Source: BOG-908 sp965198825 (GTDB taxonomy: Bacteria; Pseudomonadota; Alphaproteobacteria; Acetobacterales; Acetobacteraceae). From it: a stretch of 64,000 bases of DNA. The stretch's first letter is position 1. Every line of letters starts with the position of its first letter. Made by a program: the position numbers and the translations under genes. Positions 8,248 through 17,672 of the stretch are shown here, in pieces. Location: assembly GCA_965198825.1 (NCBI GenBank), contig CBDAQB010000001.1, positions 868,001-932,000 of the forward strand, given 5' to 3'. A model generated the notes under the pieces. That model was not told where the DNA came from and did not search any database. It saw nothing but the letters and a program-made list of their open reading frames with translations.

Positions 8248-9554
8248 GCAAGGCTTTCTCCTTGCCGCCAAACCACGTTGCAGAATTTGCTGCTATCGCT
8301 TGTGCGCTTTCTTGCAGCTCCAACCTCTTGACATGGATGGGAGTTCCCTATGTTGCCGAGGGCGGAATTCTACTCTTTAAGCTTCATCCTGCCAATCTGC
8401 TATGCTTCGGCGCTTTCTTTCTCTACTGCTGGCGGCGTGGATGCCCCTCGTTAGTTCCCTGTCAATCGTGGAAAACGGATCGATTGCTGGCGGTGTATCT
8501 AGTCTCCTTGAGCTTCTGCCTCGTATCAGAACTTCTTCTGACAGGTGTAGGTAATGTCGTGGTCCTGCTCGACACGTTCTTCCCAGCAGGATGTCTGGCA
8601 CTTGCATTATCCCGTTTGACGGAGACGGAGCGACAGTCACTCCTAAGCCTGTTGCGCCTCGCCCTGTTGTCTCATGTCGCTATTGCCATTGCTGAGTGTC
8701 TGTTCCATGCGACACTAATCCCGGTTCTACCAGGGGCCGCCTCGGATGTCCTCACGAAGGGTGACTTCCGACCTTTTGGCCTTTTCGACCATCCGCTAAC
8801 CGGCGCGACAGCAACCTTGATTGGTTTGTTGCTGCCTGTTGACGAGGGCTGGGGACGTGTCCGGCGCGCCGGGTATTTCTTGGTCATGGGTTTGGGCCTT
8901 CTGGCGTTCGGCGAAAGATCGATGATCGCCGTCGCACTTGCGATCGCCGTCGCGATTTCAGCTTATGCAGCATTTGAATCTGTGTTGCACCGCCGAAGCG
9001 TAACGAAGGCCGTGTTTGTGTGTGCGTCCGTCGTGATGATTGCCTTGCTTGCTGTTTTTGTTTGTCAGCTGCTCGGGCTTGGCGAACGGCTCGGCGGCCA
9101 TCTCTACTGGGACGGCAGTGCGCGGGTCCGCCTGCGGCAATGGGATGTCCTGGGCCTCATCGACTATCAACAACTAATCTTTGGCATGCCCAGACAGGAA
9201 GCGCTTGGGCTGCTTGAGCCCATGCGCATGAAGTTTGGCGTTCCCGTCCTGGAAAACTCCTGGTTGTTGCTCTTCATGAGCCTTGGGTTCGCCTTTCCGA
9301 TCTTTGTCATCGGTATTGCGGCTTTGTCGACTTGGATCGCCCGACGTGGTGGATGGCGCGGCACCGCGCTTGCGATATCGCTCCTGGCTACTGCGTCGAG
9401 CAGCAATGCTCTTGGCCGAAAATCAATCATTTTGATCGTCTTCGTTGCCGCGGCGGCAAGCCTGCCGGCTCGACTTCGATTTGCGGGACCTTCGATGCGT
9501 CAGGTCCTCATTTTTGCTCGTCCTTCTCCATCCAGACAGGCCGTCTTCGAATGA
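8244..9554 (+). CDS. VpsF-like/O-antigen-polymerase-like membrane protein
   Basis: A polytopic inner-membrane protein of 436 residues with about ten hydrophobic segments. It resembles VpsF-family and Wzy-type polysaccharide polymerases. Features expected of that group include the FRPFGLFDHPLTGAT loop, the membrane stretch ending GERSMIAVALA, and the late periplasmic loop ENSWLLLFMSLG. It would join repeat units on the periplasmic side. It overlaps the preceding ATPase gene and the following glycosyltransferase gene by 4 bp each, so the three are translationally coupled. Polymerases diverge fast, so the family label rests on topology, loop pattern and neighbours. Confidence 0.7.
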   Translation: MSKAFSLPPNHVAEFAAIACALSCSSNLLTWMGVPYVAEGGILLFKLHPANLLCFGAFFLYCWRRGCPSLVPCQSWKTDRLLAVYLVSLSFCLVSELLLTGVGNVVVLLDTFFPAGCLALALSRLTETERQSLLSLLRLALLSHVAIAIAECLFHATLIPVLPGAASDVLTKGDFRPFGLFDHPLTGATATLIGLLLPVDEGWGRVRRAGYFLVMGLGLLAFGERSMIAVALAIAVAISAYAAFESVLHRRSVTKAVFVCASVVMIALLAVFVCQLLGLGERLGGHLYWDGSARVRLRQWDVLGLIDYQQLIFGMPRQEALGLLEPMRMKFGVPVLENSWLLLFMSLGFAFPIFVIGIAALSTWIARRGGWRGTALAISLLATASSSNALGRKSIILIVFVAAAASLPARLRFAGPSMRQVLIFARPSPSRQAVFE

Positions 9555-11446
9555 TCGTTGACCGTTCCATGGAATGCCCTCTGACGGTTGCGTTTTACAT
9601 GCACGACTTCGCCGGTGGCGGGGTGGAGCGCATGCGCCTCGTGTTGTTCAAGGCACTTTCAAACAGACATGTTCGCGTAGCGGCGATCGTCAGCAAGTTC
9701 GGCGGTCCACTGGTCAACGAAATTCCGGCTTCGACCAGGATCGTAAAGTTGCACGCTGCGCGGACACTTGCTGGCATCCTGCCGCTGGCTGCGCTGCTCC
9801 GCCGGCGGGATTTCGATGTCGTCGTGTCGAATCTAGACCACAACAACATAGCCTTGTTGCTGGCGCGGGTGCTTGCGGGCCCCGGCACACGGATTGTCAT
9901 AGCACAACATAACGCATTGAGCGCGGAAGCCAGGCTCGGCTGGCGCTATCGCATTGTCCCCCTGCTTTACAGGGTATTGTGGCCTTACGCCGATGCCGTC
10001 CTCGCCGTTTCGGAGGGCGTGGCGAGTGATCTGTCTCGCGCGGCTTGCATCGACCGCAAAGCCATCAGCGTGATCTATAATCCCGTCGTGGACGGCGACT
10101 TCTCGAACCGCGCACAAGCCACTCCCCCACATCCTTGGCTTTGCGATGCAACGATTCCTGTGTTTGTTTTCGTCGGCCGGCTGACCTACCAGAAGGATCC
10201 GGCAACGCTTCTGGAGGCGATGGCCAAGCGGCTTCTCGCCGGGCCAGCCAGACTCATTTTTGTGGGCTCGGGAGATCTGGAGGCGTCGCTTGCCGCGCGA
10301 GCGAAGTTTCTCGGTATTTCGGATCAAGTTTGCTTTGCAGGTTTCCAAGCGGATCCCTTGCCGTGGATACAGCATGCTACCGCATTGGTATCGAGTTCGC
10401 GCTATGAGGGCTTCGGCAACGTACTCGTCGAGGCGCTCGCCTGTGGAACGCAGGTAATTGCTACGGATTGTCCGTTTGGGCCGGCCGAGATACTCGGCGG
10501 CGGAGCGTTTGGGACGCTTGTTGCAGTCGGCGACGCAGAGGGGATGGCCACCGCCATGATGGCGCTGCCGTCACCAAATCCGCGGGCCGCCGAACGCCGG
10601 GCGCGAGCGGCCGTCTTCTCCGTGGCGGCTTGCACGGACCAGCATTTGGCTCTGTTCGCGCGCCTGATGCCTGCGCCTTGGCGGCGGCAGGCCCGGCGGA
10701 TATTCGGTCTTGCGGTTACCTCGCTCGATGCCGTGCAGTGCGCGGCGCACATCCTTTCTCCGCGCACGGATGAGCGGGTACGCCTGTTGACGACACCAAA
10801 TATCGATCATTTGCGTCTTCTGCGTCAGCCGGCGTTCGCTGAGGCTTACGCATCGGCCTCATTGGTTTGCATCGATGGTTTTCCGCTCGCCCTTTATGCC
10901 CGACTACGCGGCCTCCGCCCGTCCCGCCGGGTGACGGGCTGCGAAGTTTTTCATCACGTGATGAACGGAGCAGACCTTGCCAGGCATCGTTTTTTCTTCG
11001 TGGTCGAGTGCGGCGCGACAGCCGCGGCCCTGGCGGATTGGCTTCGGAGACGCGGACTGGAGCATGCGAGCTGCGTGGAGGTTGCGGTGTCTCATCTCAG
11101 CGACGATGAGGCAGCACAGGTGGCACTCGCCCAAACCGTAAGGCGATACGGTGCAACCATACTGGTCATGGCGCTTGGTGCGCCGGTTAGTGAGTTATTC
11201 GTCCATTCCCAGCGCGCGCGACTGCCCGGGTGCTGGGCGCTTTGCGTCGGCCAGGCCGTGCGAGTCGAGGTGGGCCTGACAAGGCGGGCGCCTTCGCTGA
11301 TGCGGCGCCTGGGTTTCGAGTGGGCGTGGCGCCTTGCGCATGAGCCAAGGCGGTTGGGTGGGCGCTATGTCCTCGGCGCCGCTTGGTTCCCCGTGGCAAT
11401 CGTTCGCGATCTTCTGTCGGCAAGGGCGGCGGCTATCCGGCGGTGA
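9551..11446 (+). CDS. Two-domain glycosyltransferase: GT4 fused to a WecG/TagA/CpsF (GT26)-like domain
   Basis: A 631-residue fusion. Residues 1 to about 375 form a GT4 glycosyltransferase: FAGGGVERM glycine-rich loop, FVFVGRLTYQKDP, the EGFGNVLVEAL E-x7-E motif and GTQVIATDCPFGPAEIL. Residues from about 382 match the WecG/TagA family: TTPNIDHLRLLR, IDGFPLALYARLRG, VTGCEVF, ILVMALGAP, LGFEWAWRLAHEPRRL. Several positions usually conserved in GT26 differ: VTGCE instead of VTGSD, GAPVSE instead of GAPKQE, and CVGQAVRVE where GVGAAFDF is expected. The second domain may therefore be altered or inactive. The start overlaps the polymerase stop, and the 3' end overlaps the convergent Wzz gene by 14 bp. 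Confidence 0.82.
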   Translation: MIVDRSMECPLTVAFYMHDFAGGGVERMRLVLFKALSNRHVRVAAIVSKFGGPLVNEIPASTRIVKLHAARTLAGILPLAALLRRRDFDVVVSNLDHNNIALLLARVLAGPGTRIVIAQHNALSAEARLGWRYRIVPLLYRVLWPYADAVLAVSEGVASDLSRAACIDRKAISVIYNPVVDGDFSNRAQATPPHPWLCDATIPVFVFVGRLTYQKDPATLLEAMAKRLLAGPARLIFVGSGDLEASLAARAKFLGISDQVCFAGFQADPLPWIQHATALVSSSRYEGFGNVLVEALACGTQVIATDCPFGPAEILGGGAFGTLVAVGDAEGMATAMMALPSPNPRAAERRARAAVFSVAACTDQHLALFARLMPAPWRRQARRIFGLAVTSLDAVQCAAHILSPRTDERVRLLTTPNIDHLRLLRQPAFAEAYASASLVCIDGFPLALYARLRGLRPSRRVTGCEVFHHVMNGADLARHRFFFVVECGATAAALADWLRRRGLEHASCVEVAVSHLSDDEAAQVALAQTVRRYGATILVMALGAPVSELFVHSQRARLPGCWALCVGQAVRVEVGLTRRAPSLMRRLGFEWAWRLAHEPRRLGGRYVLGAAWFPVAIVRDLLSARAAAIRR

Positions 11447-13019
11447 CCTCTTCTCGGTTCGAGCCGTGGCGGCGTGACGGTGCGCCTTTGGATGGAAACT
11501 CCGCGAGAACATCCAGTCCTGTCGCAAGGGCCAATCCATCGGCAGTCCAGATCGTGTCGGCGAGCATGAAGCTGCCGGCGACGCGAGCGACAGTCGTCAG
11601 GAACGCCAACAGGGCTCCTGCAAGTGCTACCAGGATGCGTAGCGGCTCCGGGCGGGTGGGCACGCGCGCTGGCTGAATCATGCGAACCCTTGCCGTTCGA
11701 AGCTGATCTTCGGCTTCGGTTACATGCCTTGCGGAGAGTAGGCGGCTTTGGGCCGCCACGGCCTCCGTCGCCAGGCTCACCTCGCGCTGCAGGTTGTCGA
11801 ATTCAATTTGGTCGTCGTCCAGAGCACGGAGTTGGTTGGTGACAGCGAGGCTCTCGGCCACGGCGGCGCGGTGGCGGGCAGCGGCGGCGGCAAGTTCCGC
11901 CGACGCACGGATGCGCTCGCGATGAATGTCGTCGATATTGGGGTTGCGGCCAGTTCTGACGATGGAGGGAGATGGGTCATGGGCCAGTTGCAGCAGTTCC
12001 TCCTCACGGGCGCTGATTTGTCCCTTCAGGTCCTGCACGGTGCGGCTGTTCTCGAGATAGCGGCCACGGAGCGCTGCCTGCCGGGCGCGTAGATCCTGCA
12101 ACCCGCCAACCAGGGATTGCACGCGCGTGTCAGGGTCTTTTTCCGCGTAAAGCGTTATGGTGCCGGGTTCCGCGACCAGCAGGGCGGACAATGCATCAAG
12201 CCTAGATTTCTGCTCAAGTGCATCGGCGTTGGCGCCTGCTGCCACTTCCTCCGCGTTGTTCCGGCGATGCAGCAGAAGGTCTCGCTGGAGGGAAGCGTCC
12301 GATATAGTATGGGAGCGCTTGAAGGTGGCGAAAAGCGCCTCCGCTGTGGCGAGGCGCTTGGTGCTCACCTCGGCTGCCTCCTGCAAAGCCGATATTTGAG
12401 GGTCGTTGTAGAGGCGGCTGCGCCGGGCGGCATAACTGGTGAGCAGCGCGTCGAGCACGCTGGCGGCCCTCGTTGGGTCGGCGTGGTTGAAGCTGACTGT
12501 GATGACGTTGGCATCCTTGGACGCGAGGACCGTCAGATGCGTGCGAAAGCGCCTCAGCGCGCGTTCGAGCCGCAGGGCGGCTGGGTCAACAGTGGGCGAA
12601 CGCCAGGGAAGCGTCAGGATATCAGCGAAGCGATGCATCAGGCGAGTCGGCAGGGCAGGTTGATAGTCGGCTGCAAGGTCAGGGTAGACGGCATCGATCC
12701 CTTGCATGCGCAGGGCGGCTTCGTGGAGGTCGTCGCTATCAAGCAGTTCGGTTTCGGCCTCCATGACCTGGTCGAGGCCTAACGCTGTGTTATTCAACTC
12801 AGGCGATCCTGCGTCCGGCCGTACCGTGTATTCGGGCGCCGGCAGTACCGCGAGCGTCGCGGCTGACCGGAAGCTCGGCGGCAGGATTGCCGCGAGCAGC
12901 AGGGCGAGCAGGAGAACGAGGGCAAATGTCTCAGTGGCGCTTCGGCGCATATGGCGGAGATGGCACAGGAATTCCTGCCAAAGCACGGCATCGCTGCCTT
13001 CTCCCTCCTCCGTCTCCAT
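11433..13019 (-). CDS. Wzz/GumC-like polysaccharide chain-length/export co-polymerase
   Basis: A 528-residue inner-membrane protein of the Wzz/GumC type, which sets chain length and couples to export. An N-terminal membrane helix (TETFALVLLLALLLAAILPP) leads into the conserved FRSAATLAVLP region. A long periplasmic helical part contains coiled-coil stretches (LLHRRNNAEEVAAGANADAL, LKGQISAREEELLQLA). A C-terminal PTRPEPLRILVALAGALLAF is the proline-rich segment plus second membrane helix. The ATG at 13019 is preferred; a GTG at 13109 would add 30 residues. It points toward the glycosyltransferase genes and overlaps the last one by 14 bp. The separate P-loop protein at 7591 may be its cytosolic partner. 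Confidence 0.82.
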   Translation of the reverse strand: METEEGEGSDAVLWQEFLCHLRHMRRSATETFALVLLLALLLAAILPPSFRSAATLAVLPAPEYTVRPDAGSPELNNTALGLDQVMEAETELLDSDDLHEAALRMQGIDAVYPDLAADYQPALPTRLMHRFADILTLPWRSPTVDPAALRLERALRRFRTHLTVLASKDANVITVSFNHADPTRAASVLDALLTSYAARRSRLYNDPQISALQEAAEVSTKRLATAEALFATFKRSHTISDASLQRDLLLHRRNNAEEVAAGANADALEQKSRLDALSALLVAEPGTITLYAEKDPDTRVQSLVGGLQDLRARQAALRGRYLENSRTVQDLKGQISAREEELLQLAHDPSPSIVRTGRNPNIDDIHRERIRASAELAAAAARHRAAVAESLAVTNQLRALDDDQIEFDNLQREVSLATEAVAAQSRLLSARHVTEAEDQLRTARVRMIQPARVPTRPEPLRILVALAGALLAFLTTVARVAGSFMLADTIWTADGLALATGLDVLAEFPSKGAPSRRHGSNREEVTAG

Positions 13020-13230
13020 GTGCTCTTGGAGCCTCGATGACGCCTCGCCATGCTGGGATCTCAAGGCTTGCGGTCCCTCTTCCCCACCAGGAGCAAGGCG
13101 AAGGATCACACAGGAAGGGAACCATGTCTATTCGTAACGAAACTTCAATGAAAAGGCTGGGGCTTCCCAAAGTGCTCTACTCGCGTCAATTAGCGGGTGC
13201 AGCACGAGACGTTTGGCAGAGGGTTTATTC

Positions 13231-13890
13231 ATGAACGCGACGACCGAGGTCCACGCACCTGCTCACGCCCACGCGGGCGATGGGACGACGCGCCGGGACT
13301 TCCTCACACTTCTGGCCCTCGCCGGGGCGGCAGTCGGCGGCGGCGCCATCGTTTGGCCGTTCATCGATAGCATGCAGCCGGCCGCGGATACCTTGGCTGC
13401 CGGCGAGCCGATCGATGTGGATGTCAGCAAGATCGCTCCGGGACAGCAGATCGTGGTCGTCTGGCGCGGCAAGCCCATCTTCGTGCTCCATCGCACCCCT
13501 GAGGCCCTGGCCTCGCTGCAGAACCCGAAGGTGGTCGCCGTGTTGAGCGATCCGAACTCGCATGTCCTGCAGCAGCCGCCATACGCGGTGAATTGGCACC
13601 GTTCGGTCAATCCGGCGATTGCCGTCATGGTGGGCATCTGCACCCATCTCGGTTGCGTGCCGGCGATCTACCCGAACGCCGGCAACGACCCTGTGCCGAA
13701 TTGGCCGGGCGGATATCTCTGCCCCTGCCACGGCTCAAAGTATGACTTGGCCGGGCGCGTGTACTCGGGTGTGCCGGCGCCCTATAACCTGCCAATTCCG
13801 CCACATCGCATGATGAGCGCGTCGAGCGTTCGGATCGGCGAAAACCCCCCCGGTCAGACTTTCGACCTGAACTCCATCGTTCAAGTCTGA
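13231..13890 (+). CDS. petA: Ubiquinol-cytochrome c reductase, Rieske iron-sulfur subunit
   Basis: The [2Fe-2S] Rieske subunit of the cytochrome bc1 complex, 219 residues, anchored in the inner membrane with its cluster domain in the periplasm. TTRRDFLTLLAL at residues 19-30 is the twin-arginine signal kept as the membrane anchor. The cluster ligands are C137-T-H139-L-G-C142 and C164-P-C166-H167-G-S, including the disulphide cysteines. The ATG at 13231 follows GGCAGAGGG; an upstream TTG at 13213 is less likely. Genes for cytochrome b and c1 normally follow petA, but here the next gene is zwf on the opposite strand, with 1 bp between stops. The partner genes must lie elsewhere. Confidence 0.93.
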   Translation: MNATTEVHAPAHAHAGDGTTRRDFLTLLALAGAAVGGGAIVWPFIDSMQPAADTLAAGEPIDVDVSKIAPGQQIVVVWRGKPIFVLHRTPEALASLQNPKVVAVLSDPNSHVLQQPPYAVNWHRSVNPAIAVMVGICTHLGCVPAIYPNAGNDPVPNWPGGYLCPCHGSKYDLAGRVYSGVPAPYNLPIPPHRMMSASSVRIGENPPGQTFDLNSIVQV

Positions 13891-13891
13891 T

Positions 13892-15370
13892 CTAACCAAG
13901 CTCCTCGTGCCATGTTCGGCCATCGCGCTCGATAAGCGCGATGGCAGCCGTCGGGCCCCAACTGCCTGCGGCATAAGGACGCGGCTTTTCTCCCGCTGCC
14001 GACCAGGATTCGAGGATCGGTTCCACCCAGCACCAGGCTGCCTCGACCTCGTCGCGCCGCATGAAGAGGCTCGGATTGCCGCGAACCGTGTCCATGAGCA
14101 GGCGCTCGTAAGCGTCCGGGTAGCGCATGGAAAAAGCTTCCTCGAAGCTGATGTCCAGGTCGGCCGGACGGAGGCGAAGGCCGCCTGGGCCAGGGTCCTT
14201 AGTCATCAGGCCGAGTCGTATGCCTTCCTGCGGCTGCAGGCGGATGACGAGGCGATTTGCCTGCATGTCGGCGGCGTCTCGCGGAAAAACCGAGATGGGG
14301 ATGTCGCGGAACTGGATGACGATTTCGGAGACCTTCTGCGGCAACCGCTTGCCGGTGCGGAGATAGAAGGGGACGTTCGCCCACCGCCAGGTGCGCACCT
14401 CCAATTTCAACGCCACGAAGGTTTCAGTCGTACTGGTGCGGCCTTCACCTAGGTCGGCCAGGTAGCCATCGACCGGTTTGCCGCCCACCGCACCCGCCGC
14501 ATATTGGCCACGCACCGTCAGGTGGCTGACTTCATGGGCGGCGACGGGGCGGAGCGCCCTGAGGACCTTCAGCTTTTCGTCACGCAGCGCGTCGGCGCGC
14601 AGGTCTAGCGGCGGCTCCATGGCGAGGAGGCAGACCAGCTGGAGCAGGTGGTTCTGCACCATGTCGCGCAAGGCGCCGGAGTGATCGTAATAGTCGCCGC
14701 GGCCTTCTACGCCCACCGTCTCCCCGACGGTGATCTGCACGTGATCGATGACATCCGCGTTCCAGAGACGCTCGAAGATGACGTTGGCGAAGCGCAGCGC
14801 GAGCAGGTTCTGGACAGTTTCCTTCCCCAGGAAATGGTCGATTCTGAAGATCTGGCTTTCCGTGAAGACGCGGCCTACGTCGTCGTTGACCTGGCGGGCG
14901 GAAGCGAGGTCATGGCCGATCGGCTTTTCGAGAACGACGCGTGCCTGCGCGGTGACGAGACCGTTGGTAGCGAGGTTCTCGCAGATTGCGCCGTAGAGAT
15001 CGGGCGAGGTGGCTAGGTAGAACACCCTGACCCGGTCCGGACTGCCCTCGAAAAGCGTCTTGAGGGCGCCGAACCCGTCGGCTTTGGCGCCGTCGGTCCG
15101 CGCGTACTGGAGCACTTGCAGGAAGGCGCGGATACACTCCTCGGTGAGGTCGGCGGAGGCGACATGATCGCGCAGGGCGGCTTCCGCGCGCTTGCGGTAG
15201 GTGCCGTCGTCCAGGTCGGAGCGGGCGGCGGCAATGATCCTGCACGAGGCGGAGAACTGCTTGTCGCGGAAGCGGTGGTAGAGTGCCGGCAGCAGCTTGC
15301 GCAGCGTCAGATCGCCGGTCGCGCCGAATACCACGCAGTCGAAATCCTCAACCGGAATGATGGTTGCCAT
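13892..15370 (-). CDS. zwf: Glucose-6-phosphate 1-dehydrogenase
   Basis: Zwf oxidises glucose 6-phosphate to 6-phosphogluconolactone, feeding the pentose phosphate and Entner-Doudoroff routes. It has 492 residues. The N-terminal nucleotide-binding strand is DCVVFGATGDLTLRKLLPALY, and the active-site signature is RIDHFLGKETVQN. Further matches are NADVIDHVQITV, YDHSGALRDMVQNHLLQL and YLRTGKRL. It lies 40 bp downstream of pyk on the same strand and is probably cotranscribed. The 3' end abuts petA tail to tail with no room for a terminator between them. Confidence 0.96.
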   Translation of the reverse strand: MATIIPVEDFDCVVFGATGDLTLRKLLPALYHRFRDKQFSASCRIIAAARSDLDDGTYRKRAEAALRDHVASADLTEECIRAFLQVLQYARTDGAKADGFGALKTLFEGSPDRVRVFYLATSPDLYGAICENLATNGLVTAQARVVLEKPIGHDLASARQVNDDVGRVFTESQIFRIDHFLGKETVQNLLALRFANVIFERLWNADVIDHVQITVGETVGVEGRGDYYDHSGALRDMVQNHLLQLVCLLAMEPPLDLRADALRDEKLKVLRALRPVAAHEVSHLTVRGQYAAGAVGGKPVDGYLADLGEGRTSTTETFVALKLEVRTWRWANVPFYLRTGKRLPQKVSEIVIQFRDIPISVFPRDAADMQANRLVIRLQPQEGIRLGLMTKDPGPGGLRLRPADLDISFEEAFSMRYPDAYERLLMDTVRGNPSLFMRRDEVEAAWCWVEPILESWSAAGEKPRPYAAGSWGPTAAIALIERDGRTWHEELG

Positions 15371-15410
15371 CGGCAGGTTCCTTGTCTGAGCTTCAATCGG
15401 ATCTGGGTTG

Positions 15411-16844
15411 CTATTTCGCTGTTGTCACGCGAAGCGAGTTTGTGGTGCCGGCCTGGCCGAAGGGAATGCCGCCTGCCACCACGATCTGTTCTCCCGGTTT
15501 GGCAAACCGTTCGTCCCGTGCAATCCGGGCCGCTCGAGAGACTGCATCGCCCATCGTTCGCATGTCGGCAGCGACAACGGCGTGCACGCCCCAGGCCAAA
15601 GACAGCCTGCGGGCGACTGGCGCTTCGGTGACAATGCCGAGGATGGGCTGGGTTGGACGCTCCCTCGCGATCCTCAGGGCGGTTGCACCCGACGCTGTGA
15701 AGGCCGCTATCGCCTTGGCGCCGATGCTGCGGGCGACATCGCTGGCGGCAGCCGCAATCGCACCCGAACTCGAGCCAACTGTCGCCTGCCTGCCGGCATC
15801 CATGAGCGATCGCCAGCCCTGATCCTGCTCCACGCGGGTGACGATCCGGTCCATCATGTCCACCGCTTCGACCGGGAACTGTCCGGCTGCGGTTTCAGCG
15901 GAGAGCATGACGGCGTCAGCACCGTCGAAAACGGCGCCTGCCACGTCGCTGGCCTCGGCGCGCGTGGGCGCTGGTGCGGTGATCATGCTCTCCAGCATCT
16001 GGGTGGCGACGATCACCGGTTTGCCATGTTCGCGGGAGACTCGAATGATGCGCTTCTGGGCTAGCGGCACCTCTTCGGGCGGCAACTCCACGCCTAGGTC
16101 GCCACGCGCCACCATGACGGCGTCTGACAGGGCGATGATTTCGTCGAGCTGCTCGAGTGCTTGCGGCTTTTCGATCTTCGACACGATCCACGCCCGGCCG
16201 TCGGCGATCGCACGGGCCTCTGCCACGTCCTCGGGGCGCTGCACGAAGCTCAGCCCGATGAAGTCCACCCCCTGTGCGAGCGCGAAGGCGAGGTCCTCGC
16301 GGTCCTTAACTGTGAGGGCGGGGATTTGCAGCAGGATATCCGGCACGTTGACGCCCTTGCGGTCGCTGAGCGAACCGCCGACCATGACCTCGCAGTCGAG
16401 GTGGCCACCGCGGTTGTGATCCACCCTGAGGCGCAGTTTACCGTCGTCGAGGAGGAGCGTTGTGCCGCTCGATGCCGCGGCCAGGATCTCGGGGTGGGGA
16501 AGCTGCACCCGGCGGGAGCCGCCGGGGGAAGGGTCGCTGTCCAGGCGAAAGGTCTGGCCGGTTTGAAGATGGACGCGGCCGCCGCCGAAACGCCCGATGC
16601 GGAGCTTGGGCCCTTGAACGTCGGCCAGGAGGCCGATGGGGCGGCCGGTAGTCTCCTCGAGCGCACGCACCAGGGCCACGCTGGCGGCATGATCCTCATG
16701 GCTGCCGTGCGAAAAATTAAGCCTGAAGACATCCACGCCGGTGTGGAAGAGGCGCGCAATCATCTCCTTGCTGCTGCTGGCGGGGCCGAGCGTGGCGACT
16801 ATCTTGGTGCTTCTGTGGCGGCGAAGGCGAGGCCTGGAAGGCAT
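15411..16844 (-). CDS. pyk: Pyruvate kinase
   Basis: Pyruvate kinase converts phosphoenolpyruvate and ADP to pyruvate and ATP. From the chosen ATG at 16844 (MPSRPRLRRHRSTKIVATLG) it has 477 residues, a normal length; an in-frame start 60 bp upstream adds a stretch unlike the family. Motifs include RLNFSHGSHEDH, the active-site segment IVSKIEKPQALEQLDEI with the catalytic lysine, VMVARGDLGVELPPEEVP, ATQMLESM and DAVMLSAETAAGQFP. Its likely operon partner is zwf, so a lower-glycolysis enzyme and the pentose phosphate entry enzyme may be expressed together. Confidence 0.95.
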   Translation of the reverse strand: MPSRPRLRRHRSTKIVATLGPASSSKEMIARLFHTGVDVFRLNFSHGSHEDHAASVALVRALEETTGRPIGLLADVQGPKLRIGRFGGGRVHLQTGQTFRLDSDPSPGGSRRVQLPHPEILAAASSGTTLLLDDGKLRLRVDHNRGGHLDCEVMVGGSLSDRKGVNVPDILLQIPALTVKDREDLAFALAQGVDFIGLSFVQRPEDVAEARAIADGRAWIVSKIEKPQALEQLDEIIALSDAVMVARGDLGVELPPEEVPLAQKRIIRVSREHGKPVIVATQMLESMITAPAPTRAEASDVAGAVFDGADAVMLSAETAAGQFPVEAVDMMDRIVTRVEQDQGWRSLMDAGRQATVGSSSGAIAAAASDVARSIGAKAIAAFTASGATALRIARERPTQPILGIVTEAPVARRLSLAWGVHAVVAADMRTMGDAVSRAARIARDERFAKPGEQIVVAGGIPFGQAGTTNSLRVTTAK

Positions 16845-16973
16845 GGCATCCTCGATCAGGGGGTAGTCGCGGCTCCGGTTGCACCCCATTGCCGGCGAGG
16901 TCATCGGGTGCGTACGCCTTATGGCGCAGCCAGCCGGCGACCACCATGTTCCGAGGAACCGTCCGGAGATCCC

Positions 16974-17234
16974 ATGCCACCCACTCTCATCGATGACGAA
17001 ATCCGCCTTCAGTTAGAGGCGGCCGCGTTCCGGCGCTTGCTCCGGCATCTGCAGGAACGTAACGATGTGCAAAATATCGACTTGATGACGCTCGCGGGTT
17101 TCTGCCGGAACTGCCTCTCCCGCTGGTATCGCGAGGAGGCGGCTGAGCGCGGCGTGAATATCGCGGATCCTGACGCGCGCGAGATTGTCTACGGCATGCC
17201 GTATGAAGCATGGCGAGCTCAATACCAGAAGTAG
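16974..17234 (+). CDS. DUF1244 family protein
   Basis: An 86-residue cytosolic protein matching DUF1244, a small conserved family of Proteobacteria without an established function. The core is HLQERNDVQNIDLM, then GFCRNCLSRWYREEA with a CxxC pair, and IADPDAREIVYGMPYEAW at the end. Helices dominate. The ATG at 16974 gives the usual full-length family member; the same frame is open far upstream through antisense pyk sequence, which is not coding. It is divergent from pyk with about 130 bp between starts, and gapR follows 147 bp downstream on the same strand. Confidence 0.88.
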   Translation: MPPTLIDDEIRLQLEAAAFRRLLRHLQERNDVQNIDLMTLAGFCRNCLSRWYREEAAERGVNIADPDAREIVYGMPYEAWRAQYQK

Positions 17235-17381
17235 CTATTGAAGGTCGGCGCTTAGACCTATCAGCCAAGCTTCACGATTGACGCAACCTGCCACCCAGCC
17301 TATCCGCCGCGACCCAGCCTGCTCTTCTCCGCTGCCGGACAGGAGCGCGCTGACCTCGCTGACATCAAGGTGATGCAAGAA

Positions 17382-17672
17382 ATGCCGGACGCCCAGGAAG
17401 CCACCCCACGAGCCGCCGCTGCGAAGGTGAGCGACGAAGTTCATGGCATCGCTGTGGACCGGCTGAGAAGTATCATCGAGCGTATCGAGCGGCTTGAAGA
17501 GGAGAAGAAAGCGCTCTCCAGCGATATCAAGGACATCATGGCCGAGGCTAAAAGTGCCGGGTTCGAGCCGAAGGCGCTTCGCAGAGTGCTGGCGGCGCGT
17601 CGAATGGAGGCGCAAGAGCGTGAGGAGCTTGAGGGCCTGCTGGAGGTCTACATGCATGCTTTGGGCATGTAG
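17382..17672 (+). CDS. gapR: GapR-like (DUF2312) nucleoid-associated protein
   Basis: A 96-residue DUF2312 protein, the family of Caulobacter GapR, which binds overtwisted DNA and supports replication and cell-cycle progression. The conserved core is DRLRSIIERIERLEEEKKAL, a predicted coiled coil, followed by SDIKDIMAEAKSAGFEPKAL and the C-terminal YMHALGM. The start at 17382 has AAGG about 11 bp upstream; a GTG at 17370 and an ATG at 17373 are alternatives 9-12 bp earlier. It lies on the same strand as the DUF1244 gene. Finding GapR and CcrM in one window fits an alphaproteobacterial cell-cycle toolkit. Confidence 0.88.
   Translation: MPDAQEATPRAAAAKVSDEVHGIAVDRLRSIIERIERLEEEKKALSSDIKDIMAEAKSAGFEPKALRRVLAARRMEAQEREELEGLLEVYMHALGM

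Noticed and set aside
16161..16973. Long in-frame extension upstream of the DUF1244 gene
   Set aside because: It reads through antisense pyk sequence; the family starts at the ATG at 16974.
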